This document shows, in pieces, positions 52,912-60,363 of a DNA stretch of 64,000 bases. This stretch comes from Lawsonibacter asaccharolyticus (GTDB lineage: Bacteria; Bacillota; Clostridia; Oscillospirales; Oscillospiraceae). The notes beneath the pieces were generated by a model. The model ran no database searches. It was not told where the DNA came from and was given only the letters and a program-made list of their open reading frames with translations. A program made the position numbers and the translations under genes. The stretch's first letter is position 1; each line of letters starts with the position of its first letter. Where the stretch lies: contig BFBT01000001.1 in the NCBI GenBank assembly GCA_003112755.1, positions 186,001-250,000 of the forward strand, given 5' to 3'.

Positions 52912-53337
52912 ATGGCAAAGAAAAAGATCTTTGTTTCTTTTGATTTCGAGAAAGATAGGCATTACAAATACACTCTAAATATGTGGGACAAGAATCCTGA
53001 GTTTGAATTTACTTGTGACGATAGATCTCCAAGTGAAATTCAAACGGATAGTGTAGCTGTTGTCAAAAATGTTTTATCTAGAAAAATAAACGAAGCAACT
53101 TATGTAATAGTCATTGTTGGTGAAGATGCAAATAAGTTACATAAAGACTGGAGAGAAATTGGCTATCGTAATTGGCAAAATTATGAAATTGCAAAAGCCA
53201 AACAACTTGGAAAAAGGATTATTGCTGTTCAGATTAACTCACACTACGAATATCCGGAAGAATTGAAAGGCGTAAGCGCTGTGCGGGTGTATAGCTTTAC
53301 CCAAGATGCTATTATTAAGGCGATACGAGGTTATTAA
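52912..53337 (+). CDS. TIR-like domain protein (DUF1863/MTH538 type)
   Basis: The 141-aa protein is one TIR-like domain. The first strand is KIFVSFDFEKDRHY, the middle has TYVIVIVGEDANK, and QNYEIAKAKQLGKRIIAVQI carries the likely catalytic Glu92. The tail SAVRVYSFTQDAIIKAI also fits this family. Related stand-alone TIRs, such as ThsB of Thoeris, make NAD-derived signals during phage infection; that role here is inference. Codon use is AT-rich, unlike neighbouring genes. The next gene starts four bases after its stop region, so the two form an operon. Confidence 0.8.
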   Translation: MAKKKIFVSFDFEKDRHYKYTLNMWDKNPEFEFTCDDRSPSEIQTDSVAVVKNVLSRKINEATYVIVIVGEDANKLHKDWREIGYRNWQNYEIAKAKQLGKRIIAVQINSHYEYPEELKGVSAVRVYSFTQDAIIKAIRGY

Positions 53338-53340
53338 GTA

Positions 53341-53931
53341 TTGGAGAAGGTTGATTTAATCTATGATCACTATAAAGAAACAATGCAACTAAGCCTCAAC
53401 ATGCAAAAAAGGAGAGGCACGCTTTTTGTTGTTTTTTGTATTTTTGAAATACTCAACTTTTCCATGCTACTGTTCCCCGAAAAAATAACAGCAAGTATAT
53501 CACAATATATCCTTTCACAATATAATATCAAATTTGATTTTAGCATAGCAATTTTACAATCTGCGATTTGGATTGTCCTATCATATATTATGATCCGCTA
53601 TTACCAGACTAATATTTATATTGAACGTCAATATAAATATATTGCTATACTAGAAGATAAAATATCAATCATGTTGAAAGAACCGTGCTTCAAACGTGAA
53701 AGTGATAACTATTTGGAAAAGTACCCCATTGTTCTGGATCTTATTTCTGTCTTTTATACATGGATTATCCCTCTCTTGATTATAGTCATCAATGTAGGAA
53801 AACTTTCGATGGAGTTTAGAACGACAAGCAATCTGTGGAGTGCAATATTTGATACATTGTGTTGCGGTTTTACAGTAGTTTTAACAATTATGTACTTAGT
53901 GATGATGCATCCACGTTATAAAAACTCTTAA
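53341..53931 (+). CDS. Multi-pass membrane protein paired with the TIR protein (candidate effector)
   Basis: The 196-aa product starts at TTG just after the TIR stop, with AGG about 10 nt upstream. Four hydrophobic segments are visible: TLFVVFCIFEILNFSMLLF, SAIWIVLSYIMI, VLDLISVFYTWIIPLLIIV and LCCGFTVVLTIMYLVMM. An amphipathic stretch with KYIAILEDKISIML lies between helices 2 and 3. The layout resembles SLATT-like or other defence-linked membrane effectors, but no family is certain. It ends at a hairpin. Confidence 0.7.
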   Translation: MEKVDLIYDHYKETMQLSLNMQKRRGTLFVVFCIFEILNFSMLLFPEKITASISQYILSQYNIKFDFSIAILQSAIWIVLSYIMIRYYQTNIYIERQYKYIAILEDKISIMLKEPCFKRESDNYLEKYPIVLDLISVFYTWIIPLLIIVINVGKLSMEFRTTSNLWSAIFDTLCCGFTVVLTIMYLVMMHPRYKNS

Positions 53932-53938
53932 ATAGGCA

Positions 53939-53965
53939 TAAGAGGGGGAATAAATCCCCCTCTTA
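53939..53965. terminator. Convergent terminator between cargo and mobC
   Basis: Arms TAAGAGGGGGA/TCCCCCTCTTA with a short AT loop; it overlaps the mobC stop codon and may mark the right edge of the cargo. Confidence 0.7.
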
Positions 53966-54307
53966 CATATTGATAATATCTGAGAGCTTTTTCAGCAGAT
54001 CGGAGAGGGAGCCCCACAGCTTTTCATAGTCCCGTTGCAGGGCCGTGATCTCCTCCGGGTAAATGCCGCCGTAGGTGTTGGCCTGGATCGCCACCTGGTT
54101 TAGATTGTTGGCGCACCGCCGCTGGAGCGACACCAGCTCCCGCACGTCCGAAAGGTCAACGTGGAGCACATAGCCGTTGAGCGCCATTTTCCGTACAAAG
54201 GCCCCCATATTGCGGACACCTGCCTCGGCCATACGCTCTTGAAGCTGGGCCAGCTCCTCCTCGGACACCATGACGTGTAAATGAATGGGGCGGCGGCGCT
54301 TCTTCAC
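53963..54307 (-). CDS. mobC: Mobilization accessory protein MobC
   Basis: The 114-aa protein has a ribbon-helix-helix-like N-terminus (RPIHLHVMVSEEELAQLQ) and the MobC segment NNLNQVAIQANTYGG. It assists the relaxase at oriT. It overlaps the 52-aa gene upstream by 4 nt (ATGA). In related ICEs the relaxase follows immediately in the same direction; here the cargo, an IS and an inversion intervene. Confidence 0.9.
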   Translation of the reverse strand: MKKRRRPIHLHVMVSEEELAQLQERMAEAGVRNMGAFVRKMALNGYVLHVDLSDVRELVSLQRRCANNLNQVAIQANTYGGIYPEEITALQRDYEKLWGSLSDLLKKLSDIINM

Positions 54308-54462
54308 CGTTCCTCACGCTCCCGGCTCCGATAGGCGCGGGGCGGCTCCTTGACCTTATCCACCTTTGGCTTTTCCTCCTCCGGGGGCTGGGGAGAGCCG
54401 AACACGCCGCACAGCCGTTTCATTTCCAAGTCAGCCCGATCCTGTTCCCGCTGTTTTTCCAT
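54304..54462 (-). CDS. Small charged ICE protein
   Basis: A 52-aa frame, MEKQREQDRADLEMKRLCG and a Pro/Glu/Lys-rich tail ending SREREER, with AGGAGG 7 nt before the ATG. It overlaps mobC by ATGA and is probably co-translated. Function unknown. Confidence 0.65.
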   Translation of the reverse strand: MEKQREQDRADLEMKRLCGVFGSPQPPEEEKPKVDKVKEPPRAYRSREREER

Positions 54463-54473
54463 ACGCGCACCTC

Positions 54474-55256
54474 CTAACGCTCGCCCCGGTCTGGGGCTTT
54501 CTTTTTGGGAGCCTCCGGCCCCCGGTGTTCCTGGGCCTCCCGTTGGGCGGATTTCAGTTGTTCCGCAATCGGGGGCTGGCGTTTGGCCTCCTTGCAGGCC
54601 CGCGCCGCCTCCTGGTGTTCCATTCCTTTGGCGGCCTCCGCCAGCCGCTCCGGGGAAACATACTCTTTCACCACATAGCTGCCGAAGTCCGGGTAAAACC
54701 ACGTCAGCCGCTTTTGATCCGGGACGCGGTGAGCGTCCTCCCATTTTCCCACCACCTGGGCCTGTTTTTCCATTTGCTGTTTTATATCCGGGTTTTCACG
54801 GGAGGGCCGCAGTTCATAATCGGCCGCCTCCTGTTCGGTCAGCGGTCTGGTATAGGTCAGATGGCCCCAGGCCAACCGGGTATCATTCTCCACCCAAACG
54901 CGCCCCTCATAATTGACGATTTCATCCGGGGCATTGTGGGGCGGTTTGGGAAACGTCCCGATGTCCACCGGGCGCTGGGTGGAATAATACTTGTAAAGGC
55001 TAGGGGCCTCGGTCTGTGCGATCTTCACCTTGTAGAGCCGCTGGTACTCCGTCACCCGGTTTACCAAATCCTTTTCCAGCTTCCCCAAGTCGTTGCCATA
55101 GTGCCCCCATTCATACTGCCGCTGGCCCTTATCGTCATCATAGCAAGCCCAGGTCACATAAGGGGAGGGGGCCGTGGGACTGTGCCCCAGGGCAAACCCA
55201 CGGCCATTTTCCAGCATGATGGTTTTCAAAATCGAATACCCTTGATTTTTGTCCAT
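54474..55256 (-). CDS. Conserved ICE protein of unknown function
   Basis: The 260-aa soluble protein has a distinctive N-terminus (YSILKTIMLENGRGFALGH, then YVTWACYDDD) and a long charged helical tail. Similar proteins accompany mobC in Tn1549-like elements. ATG 55256 follows CAGGAGG. It is probably the first gene of the mobC group. Confidence 0.7.
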   Translation of the reverse strand: MDKNQGYSILKTIMLENGRGFALGHSPTAPSPYVTWACYDDDKGQRQYEWGHYGNDLGKLEKDLVNRVTEYQRLYKVKIAQTEAPSLYKYYSTQRPVDIGTFPKPPHNAPDEIVNYEGRVWVENDTRLAWGHLTYTRPLTEQEAADYELRPSRENPDIKQQMEKQAQVVGKWEDAHRVPDQKRLTWFYPDFGSYVVKEYVSPERLAEAAKGMEHQEAARACKEAKRQPPIAEQLKSAQREAQEHRGPEAPKKKAPDRGER

Positions 55257-55284
55257 TTCTTGCCTCCTGTCCTAATAAAATAGG

Positions 55285-55319
55285 CCGCCACCTCTGGACA
55301 AAGTGTCCAGAAGTGGCGG
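55285..55319. repeat. Empty palindromic repeat site 1
   Basis: TGGACA-AAG-TGTCCA at 55295-55309 lies within longer arms starting CCGCCAC and ending GTGGCGG, with a single mismatch. It carries the same CCTC...GAAG flanks as IS copies A and B but no IS. It lies in the gap between two ICE genes. Confidence 0.8.
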
Positions 55320-55427
55320 GTTAAGATGTGGAAAGCATTTGAGCAAAACAGGGGGCGGCCATAGAAAGATACGGCCCACCCCCAAAACGGCCCCGGAAAG
55401 CCTTGTAATCAGCGGGTTTTCCAGGGC

Positions 55428-55796
55428 CTAATTTTCCACACATCCCCTCCGTTTTTTCCGCATATAGTCCCGCTTTTGCCGCCGCAGGGCAATCCGGGCG
55501 CAAGCCTCGGAGCAGTAGGTCAGCCGCCCATCCGCAGGGACGGCCCCGCCGCAGATCGGGCAGGGCTTGAAAACCGGGGGCGGGCCCTCGGTCAAGAGGG
55601 CGGCCTCCAGCGCCGGATCAAGGGGTAGGACGGCCTCCCGGAAATAGCGGCAATAAGCGCCCGTCCAGCACTTCCCCAGCATATAGCACTCACAGTCCAG
55701 CGGCAGGCACCCGCACTCCCGGTCATAGTTGACACACATAGAAGTAACCAGCTTGCGGATCGCCGCCTTTTCCTCTCTTGTCAGTTCACGGGCCAA
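55428..55796 (-). CDS. Cysteine-rich VLP-type ICE protein
   Basis: The 122-aa protein has VTSMCVNYDRECGCLPLDC, a run typical of Cys_rich_VLP proteins, then CPICGG and YCSEACARIALRRQKRDY, a probable zinc site with a basic tail. TTG 55796 follows GGGAGGTGA. Common in Firmicute ICEs; function unknown. Confidence 0.8.
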   Translation of the reverse strand: MARELTREEKAAIRKLVTSMCVNYDRECGCLPLDCECYMLGKCWTGAYCRYFREAVLPLDPALEAALLTEGPPPVFKPCPICGGAVPADGRLTYCSEACARIALRRQKRDYMRKKRRGCVEN

Positions 55797-55800
55797 GCCG

Positions 55801-55977
55801 TCACCTCCCGCGCACCGGGGCCTTCAAAAGCTCCTGGTAGCAGGACACACAGCCGATCCCCCGCCAGTAGGGGCACCCGGAGCACCGGGAGCCCCTGGGC
55901 GCTTTGGGGATAGAGGGAACCAGGGGCCGGGGCTTCTTCTTCATCATTTTTTCATACGGGTTCTTTGTGAAGTTCAT
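55801..55977 (-). CDS. Small Cys-rich ICE protein
   Basis: A 58-aa frame beginning MNFTKNPYEKMMKKKPRP, with RCSGCPYWRGIGCVSCY near the end (four cysteines, likely metal-binding). Its ATG overlaps the TGA of the DUF4366 gene and its own stop precedes the next TTG by 4 nt, so it sits tightly in the operon. Confidence 0.7.
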   Translation of the reverse strand: MNFTKNPYEKMMKKKPRPLVPSIPKAPRGSRCSGCPYWRGIGCVSCYQELLKAPVRGR

Positions 55978-56729
55978 TCCTCGTCCTCCTCGCTGTTTTC
56001 ATCGTCCTCGTCCCAGGGCGGGCCATCGTCCTCCATATCCTCATAATCTTCCGGCTCCCCGCCGTAGTCCTCCTCCGGCCCGGCGGCCTTTTGCTGTTTG
56101 GGGCGGATCACCTTGAAATAGAACGCGGCCCCGCCGCCGACCACCGCCACAGCCAGCACCGCAAGGAGCATCCCAGGGTTGCCGCCCGTTTCCGGCACCT
56201 CCGGGGCGGGCTCCGTTTCCACAGGCTCCGGCTCAACACCCGCGCACTTGTTCTTGTTGACTGAGCAGACCGCGCACTCCGTATTGACAGCGCCCGCCTC
56301 GCATTTCTCAGAGCAGGAGCAAACCGCCTGTTCCACCCCGGCGGCCTCAGCCGCGGCCAGCAGATCGGCCTCGTCCACCATGTTCAAGAAGTAGGTTTCA
56401 TACTGTTCGCCCTCCTCGTCCACAGGCTTGTCGTAGTCGATGACGAGATAGAACGTAGCCCCACCGCTGGTCTGGACGGTGATAAACTGCTTGTTGGTGT
56501 GCTCGTCATAGAGCAGATCGCGGGTCACAAGGTTGCCCTCTTCCGAAAAGCCCTCGCCCGGCTCTATGGTGGGCTCCGGCTCCGGGGCCGTGGTTTCCTC
56601 CGTCATAGAGGGATCGCCATAATCAGCCCCCTCGCCGCTGTCCGCAAAGGCATAGGCCGGGACAGCCGAAAAACCGCATAAAAGAACGGCGGCACAAAAG
56701 GCCGCCGTCAAAGACTTCCATCGTTTCAT
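55974..56729 (-). CDS. DUF4366-type exported ICE protein (CD1107 family)
   Basis: The 251-aa protein has a signal peptide (LTAAFCAAVLLCGFSAVPAYA), an extracellular domain with KQFITVQTSGGATFYLVIDYDKP, a Cys-rich stretch (VCSCSEKCEAG, ECAVCSVNKNKC), one membrane helix near residue 195 and an acidic cytoplasmic tail. This is the DUF4366 architecture found next to the NlpC/P60 gene in Tn916/Tn1549-like elements. AAAGGAGG precedes the ATG; IS copy D lies 36 nt upstream. Confidence 0.85.
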   Translation of the reverse strand: MKRWKSLTAAFCAAVLLCGFSAVPAYAFADSGEGADYGDPSMTEETTAPEPEPTIEPGEGFSEEGNLVTRDLLYDEHTNKQFITVQTSGGATFYLVIDYDKPVDEEGEQYETYFLNMVDEADLLAAAEAAGVEQAVCSCSEKCEAGAVNTECAVCSVNKNKCAGVEPEPVETEPAPEVPETGGNPGMLLAVLAVAVVGGGAAFYFKVIRPKQQKAAGPEEDYGGEPEDYEDMEDDGPPWDEDDENSEEDEE

Positions 56730-56827
56730 ATTTCGTTTTCCTCCTTTTTCGCAGGCTCGGACTTCTGGACACTTTGGTATGCTCCCAATAAAGCAGACAG
56801 GAAAATAACATTGGGAGTGAATACAGG

Positions 56828-57505
56828 ATGGGCAAACGAAAAGAAGTTGCTTTTGAGGAAAAAGTCTCGCTGGTGGAGGAATATCTTGCAGGACGGCTGC
56901 GGATGCGAGAGGCGGCGCGGCGAGCTGGGGTGGGTCACTCCACCATGGAGAGTTGGATCAGCCGGTATCGCTCGGAGGGAATTTCGGCATTGGAGGAGAA
57001 TGGGAATCGCTCCAAACGGAAGTACAGCGAGGACTTCAAGCGCCAAGTGGCGGAGGAGTACCTGTCCGGTCAGGGCAGTTCTATGGCCATCGCGGAAAAG
57101 TATCATTTGCGCTCCGGGAATCTGGTATTGGACTGGGTAAAGGCGTATCATGAGAGAAACTCCAAGAGAGAAAGAGGAGGGACTATCATGAGGAACGACC
57201 ACACCATAGAGGAACGGCTGGAGGCGGTGCTGGCCTGTCTGGAGGGCGGCCGGACGCTCCAAGAGGTGGCGCAGGCACACCAAGTAGCCGTACAGACGCT
57301 GCGGAGCTGGGTGAAAAAGTATCAGGAGTTGGGTCCCGCGGGATTGGAGGACCGGCGTGGCAAGCGCCTGGCGGACCAAACGCCCCGGAGCCGGGATGAG
57401 GCCCTGCGGATCGAGAACGCCCGGTTGAAGAAGGAGAATGAATTGCTGAAAATGGAACTGTATCTGCGAAAAAAAGTGCAAGAGCTGGAAAGGGGGGATC
57501 GCTGA
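56828..57505 (+). CDS. IS3-family OrfA, copy D
   Basis: 225 aa, identical to the other copies. Confidence 0.9.
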   Translation: MGKRKEVAFEEKVSLVEEYLAGRLRMREAARRAGVGHSTMESWISRYRSEGISALEENGNRSKRKYSEDFKRQVAEEYLSGQGSSMAIAEKYHLRSGNLVLDWVKAYHERNSKRERGGTIMRNDHTIEERLEAVLACLEGGRTLQEVAQAHQVAVQTLRSWVKKYQELGPAGLEDRRGKRLADQTPRSRDEALRIENARLKKENELLKMELYLRKKVQELERGDR

Positions 57506-57537
57506 GGCAGTTTCGGCAGGAACAGCAGTATGAAGCG

Positions 57538-58401
57538 GTGCGCTATGGTACGGAAAACGAGGGATTTCCTGTGGGGCCAGCCTGCCGTGCACTGCATATC
57601 TCCCGGGCCAGCTATTACCAGTGGCGCTCCGGGAAAGCCGGGGGCCGCGTCGCCGAGAATCAGCGCATCGCCCAGTTGGTGCAGGAGATCCACCGGGATA
57701 GCCCGGACAAGGGATACCGCCGCATTCGGGACGATTTGGACAAGTATTACCATACGCCAGTCAACGATAAGCGGACGCTGCGTATCTGCCGCTGCCTTGG
57801 GATTCAATCTGCGGTAAAACATGCCCCACATGGCTGCACTCGGGTGGCATCCTCTCCCCGGCAGCTGGCAGAGAATGTACTGAACCGCCAATTTTACGCC
57901 GACCGCCCCAACGAAAAGTGGCTCACCGATGTGACGGAGTTTCACTACTATACGGGAAATACCATGTGCAAGCTCTACCTGAGCGCCATCCTGGATCTGT
58001 GTGACCGAAGGATCGTCTCCTTTATCATCCGGGACACCAACGACGCTGCCTTGGTCCATCGCACTCTGGATCAGGCATTGGAGACCAATCCCGGCGCCCA
58101 CCCTCTGCTCCACAGCGACCGGGGCAGCGCCTATACTACCCAGATCTTCCATGACAAGCTGGCTGCAGCTGGCATTACACAGAGTATGTCCCGGGTGGGA
58201 AAGTGCATTGACAACGGCCCCATGGAGGGCTTCTGGGGCATCCTCAAGCGGGAGCGCTACTATGGCAGGCGGTTCACCAGCCGGGAGCAGTTGGTCAAGA
58301 TGATCCAGGAGTACATCACCTATTACAACTTCCACCGCCTCCAGCGCGGCCTGGGTGTGCGGACCCCTATGGAGGTCCATGACTGCCTGTCGGCCGCGTA
58401 G
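57538..58401 (+). CDS. IS3-family transposase OrfB, copy D
   Basis: 287 aa, identical to the other copies; triad intact. Confidence 0.9.
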   Translation: MRYGTENEGFPVGPACRALHISRASYYQWRSGKAGGRVAENQRIAQLVQEIHRDSPDKGYRRIRDDLDKYYHTPVNDKRTLRICRCLGIQSAVKHAPHGCTRVASSPRQLAENVLNRQFYADRPNEKWLTDVTEFHYYTGNTMCKLYLSAILDLCDRRIVSFIIRDTNDAALVHRTLDQALETNPGAHPLLHSDRGSAYTTQIFHDKLAAAGITQSMSRVGKCIDNGPMEGFWGILKRERYYGRRFTSREQLVKMIQEYITYYNFHRLQRGLGVRTPMEVHDCLSAA

Positions 58402-58469
58402 TGACCAGGTCTGCTCCATATTACTGGACAGGCAGAAATTCGCTCGTAAAGTGTAAAGTATTTCATTGT

Positions 58470-58703
58470 CTACTTGACGGGGAGCACACCACTTTGTCCA
58501 GAGGTGCCCTCCCGGAGCTGTTGGAGCACCAGGGGCAGCTCCGCCAAAGAAATGCTCATGCCCCGCACGATGTCCACAATCTCGCTGTTTTCTGCCTCCA
58601 GCTTTTTCTGCTCCAGCTCCTTGAGCCGGGCCTGCTGTTCGGCTATTTTGGCCTTGACCTTATCAATCTCGGCCTGGATTTTTTGGCTTTTGCTTGCCGC
58701 CAT
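58470..58703 (-). CDS. DUF4315-family ICE protein, C-terminus altered by IS copy D
   Basis: The 77-aa coiled-coil protein (KSQKIQAEIDKVKAKIAEQQ, then LKELEQKKLEAENSEIVDIV) is a normal DUF4315 up to LREG. The following TSGQ is encoded by the right half of the palindromic repeat, and the last residues (SGVLPVK) come from the IS end. The gene was thus cut at its 3' end but still makes a near-full-length product. Confidence 0.8.
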   Translation of the reverse strand: MAASKSQKIQAEIDKVKAKIAEQQARLKELEQKKLEAENSEIVDIVRGMSISLAELPLVLQQLREGTSGQSGVLPVK

Positions 58704-58719
58704 AGAGTAAACCTCCTTG

Positions 58720-60363
58720 TCACGGTAAACGCCCGTAGGCGTAGAAATGGGATTGCCAGTAGCTTGTATCTAAATCTGCGTAACCGATGGGATCTCCACA
58801 GTGCAACATTTTATTGTCACCCACATAAATCCCACAATGGCTTACGCCCGCCGTGTCATAAGTGCCTTTGAAAAAGACCAGATCGCCGGGTTTTGGACTG
58901 CTGGTAGGGGTGCAGATGTTGTAAAGCCCCTGGGCCCCCAGGCGGCCCACATTCCAGCCGGAATGATTGATGACCCAGGACACGAAGCCGGAGCAGTCAA
59001 AGGATGTGGCCGGGGAGCTCCCGCCCCACACATAGGGAAATCCAATATATTTTTCCGCCTCGGCAAGTATAGCCGCGAAGGTTTCATCCTCCAGGTATTC
59101 CTCCGGTACTTCATAATCAACAGGCGGCTTTGTATATTTGTCCACATATTCAGACTCCGGGAACAGGTCTGGCCGGTTGCCAAGCGTGGACATATACAGG
59201 GAATACCGGGCCATATCCTCCTCGCCCATAAGCTCCAGGGGGAGATGGGAAAGGTTGCGGTTTTCCAGCGTCACATAGCAGATATACCAGGAGTAAGGAT
59301 CGCCATCGCTGTCGTGCCGGGTTTCCCCCACCACGCGCTCCGTTAAGATATACTGGCGGTCAAAGAGCATTTCCAGGGTGTCCTGTACCCGTGGGAGCGT
59401 CCATTCCCCCTCGTGGAGCACCGACAGGATGGAGATGAGCACATAGGGATCGTGCTCGATGCCGTCCAGGTCAAAATGATACTCGTCATAGTCGTGGGTG
59501 CTTTCGTAGGTGTCCAGGTAGTTTTGAAGTTCCGCCTCCATCGAACAGTAGGCCGCCTCCGCCCCCAGGATGTCCTCGTCCTTTGAGGGATAGGTGGTAG
59601 CGCCCACAGCCCCCGCGCCGGAGTTCCCCAGCATCACCAGGGAAGAAGAACAGGACTGCATCAGAAACAGGAGCAGGACACAGGCCAGGGCCAGCACCAC
59701 CCCCACGGGATGCCGTTTGATAAAGCCCACCGCCTGAGCCCCGGCCTTTTCCGTGGCGGCGGCGGTCTTTTTGGCCGCTCCCGCGCCGTACTTCCCGGCC
59801 CGCTTTGCCTGCTTCTGGTACTGCTTTCTCATGCGGTGCCGCCGCCACATCCGAGAAACAGGGTTGCGCGTCATTTCCGGGTGCTCCTGGGCAGCCATTT
59901 TGAAATGATAGTCCGCCGTGGCCTTGATATATTTGGACTCCGCCCGCTGGACAGCCTTTGCCGGGTGTTCCCGGACTTTCTTCTTGATGAAGCGGGAGCC
60001 CCGCCGCAGGGCGGCCTCACCTACCAGCTCGGAGCGGTGGGCCCCCTCGGTGCCGACATTCTCCTGCTCCACCTCAAAAATCTTGCCATGCACGAAGCCG
60101 TGAACGGTGCCGCCAGCGGCCCGGCCCACCCGCCGGATGGGGCCGGGCTTTTTGGGCGGCTTCTGTTTGGAGAGCTTCTCCTTTGCCTTTTCCAGCTTCT
60201 TCCCGCGCTTTTCCATGCGGAGCTTTGACTCGGCGGTCTTTTCCTGGTTGCTTTTCTGCCGGAATTTTGACTTCTGGACACTTTGTCCAGAGGTGCCCCC
60301 GGCTGTCCCGGAGCTGCCCCCGCCTGGACTGGCAGATGCGCCGCTATTCGGTTTTCGCTTCAT
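58720..60363 (-). CDS. C40 (NlpC/P60) wall hydrolase of the transfer apparatus (CD1108 family)
   Basis: The 547-aa protein has a basic N-terminal cytoplasmic region, one membrane helix at about residues 219-236 (VGVVLALACVLLLFLM), a lysozyme-like middle domain and a C-terminal NlpC/P60 domain with Cys457 in FDCSGFVSW and His509 in GVSHCGIYVG. It opens peptidoglycan for the conjugation channel. Residues about 23-32 (GTSGQSVQKS) are encoded by an empty palindromic repeat. The start overlaps virB4 by 20 nt and follows GGAGGA. Confidence 0.9.
   Translation of the reverse strand: MKRKPNSGASASPGGGSSGTAGGTSGQSVQKSKFRQKSNQEKTAESKLRMEKRGKKLEKAKEKLSKQKPPKKPGPIRRVGRAAGGTVHGFVHGKIFEVEQENVGTEGAHRSELVGEAALRRGSRFIKKKVREHPAKAVQRAESKYIKATADYHFKMAAQEHPEMTRNPVSRMWRRHRMRKQYQKQAKRAGKYGAGAAKKTAAATEKAGAQAVGFIKRHPVGVVLALACVLLLFLMQSCSSSLVMLGNSGAGAVGATTYPSKDEDILGAEAAYCSMEAELQNYLDTYESTHDYDEYHFDLDGIEHDPYVLISILSVLHEGEWTLPRVQDTLEMLFDRQYILTERVVGETRHDSDGDPYSWYICYVTLENRNLSHLPLELMGEEDMARYSLYMSTLGNRPDLFPESEYVDKYTKPPVDYEVPEEYLEDETFAAILAEAEKYIGFPYVWGGSSPATSFDCSGFVSWVINHSGWNVGRLGAQGLYNICTPTSSPKPGDLVFFKGTYDTAGVSHCGIYVGDNKMLHCGDPIGYADLDTSYWQSHFYAYGRLP
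60269..60294. repeat. Empty palindromic repeat site 2, inside the C40 gene
   Basis: TGGACA-CTT-TGTCCA at 60275-60289 with CTTC left and GAGG right, the reverse complement of site 1. It is read in frame as part of the protein N-terminus. Confidence 0.8.

Larger units (their letters stand above)
56775..58491 (+). mobile_element. IS3-family insertion sequence, copy D
   Basis: Orientation as copy B. Bracketed by CTT (56772-56774, 58492-58494) and TGGACA / TGTCCA, with ACTTC left and GAGGT right. It lies between the DUF4366 gene and the end of the DUF4315 gene. Confidence 0.88.

Noticed and set aside
55321..55503. 60-codon minus-strand frame after the Cys-rich VLP gene
   Set aside because: It overlaps the real gene out of frame and lacks a ribosome site; the sequence between 55320 and 55427 shows no other gene.
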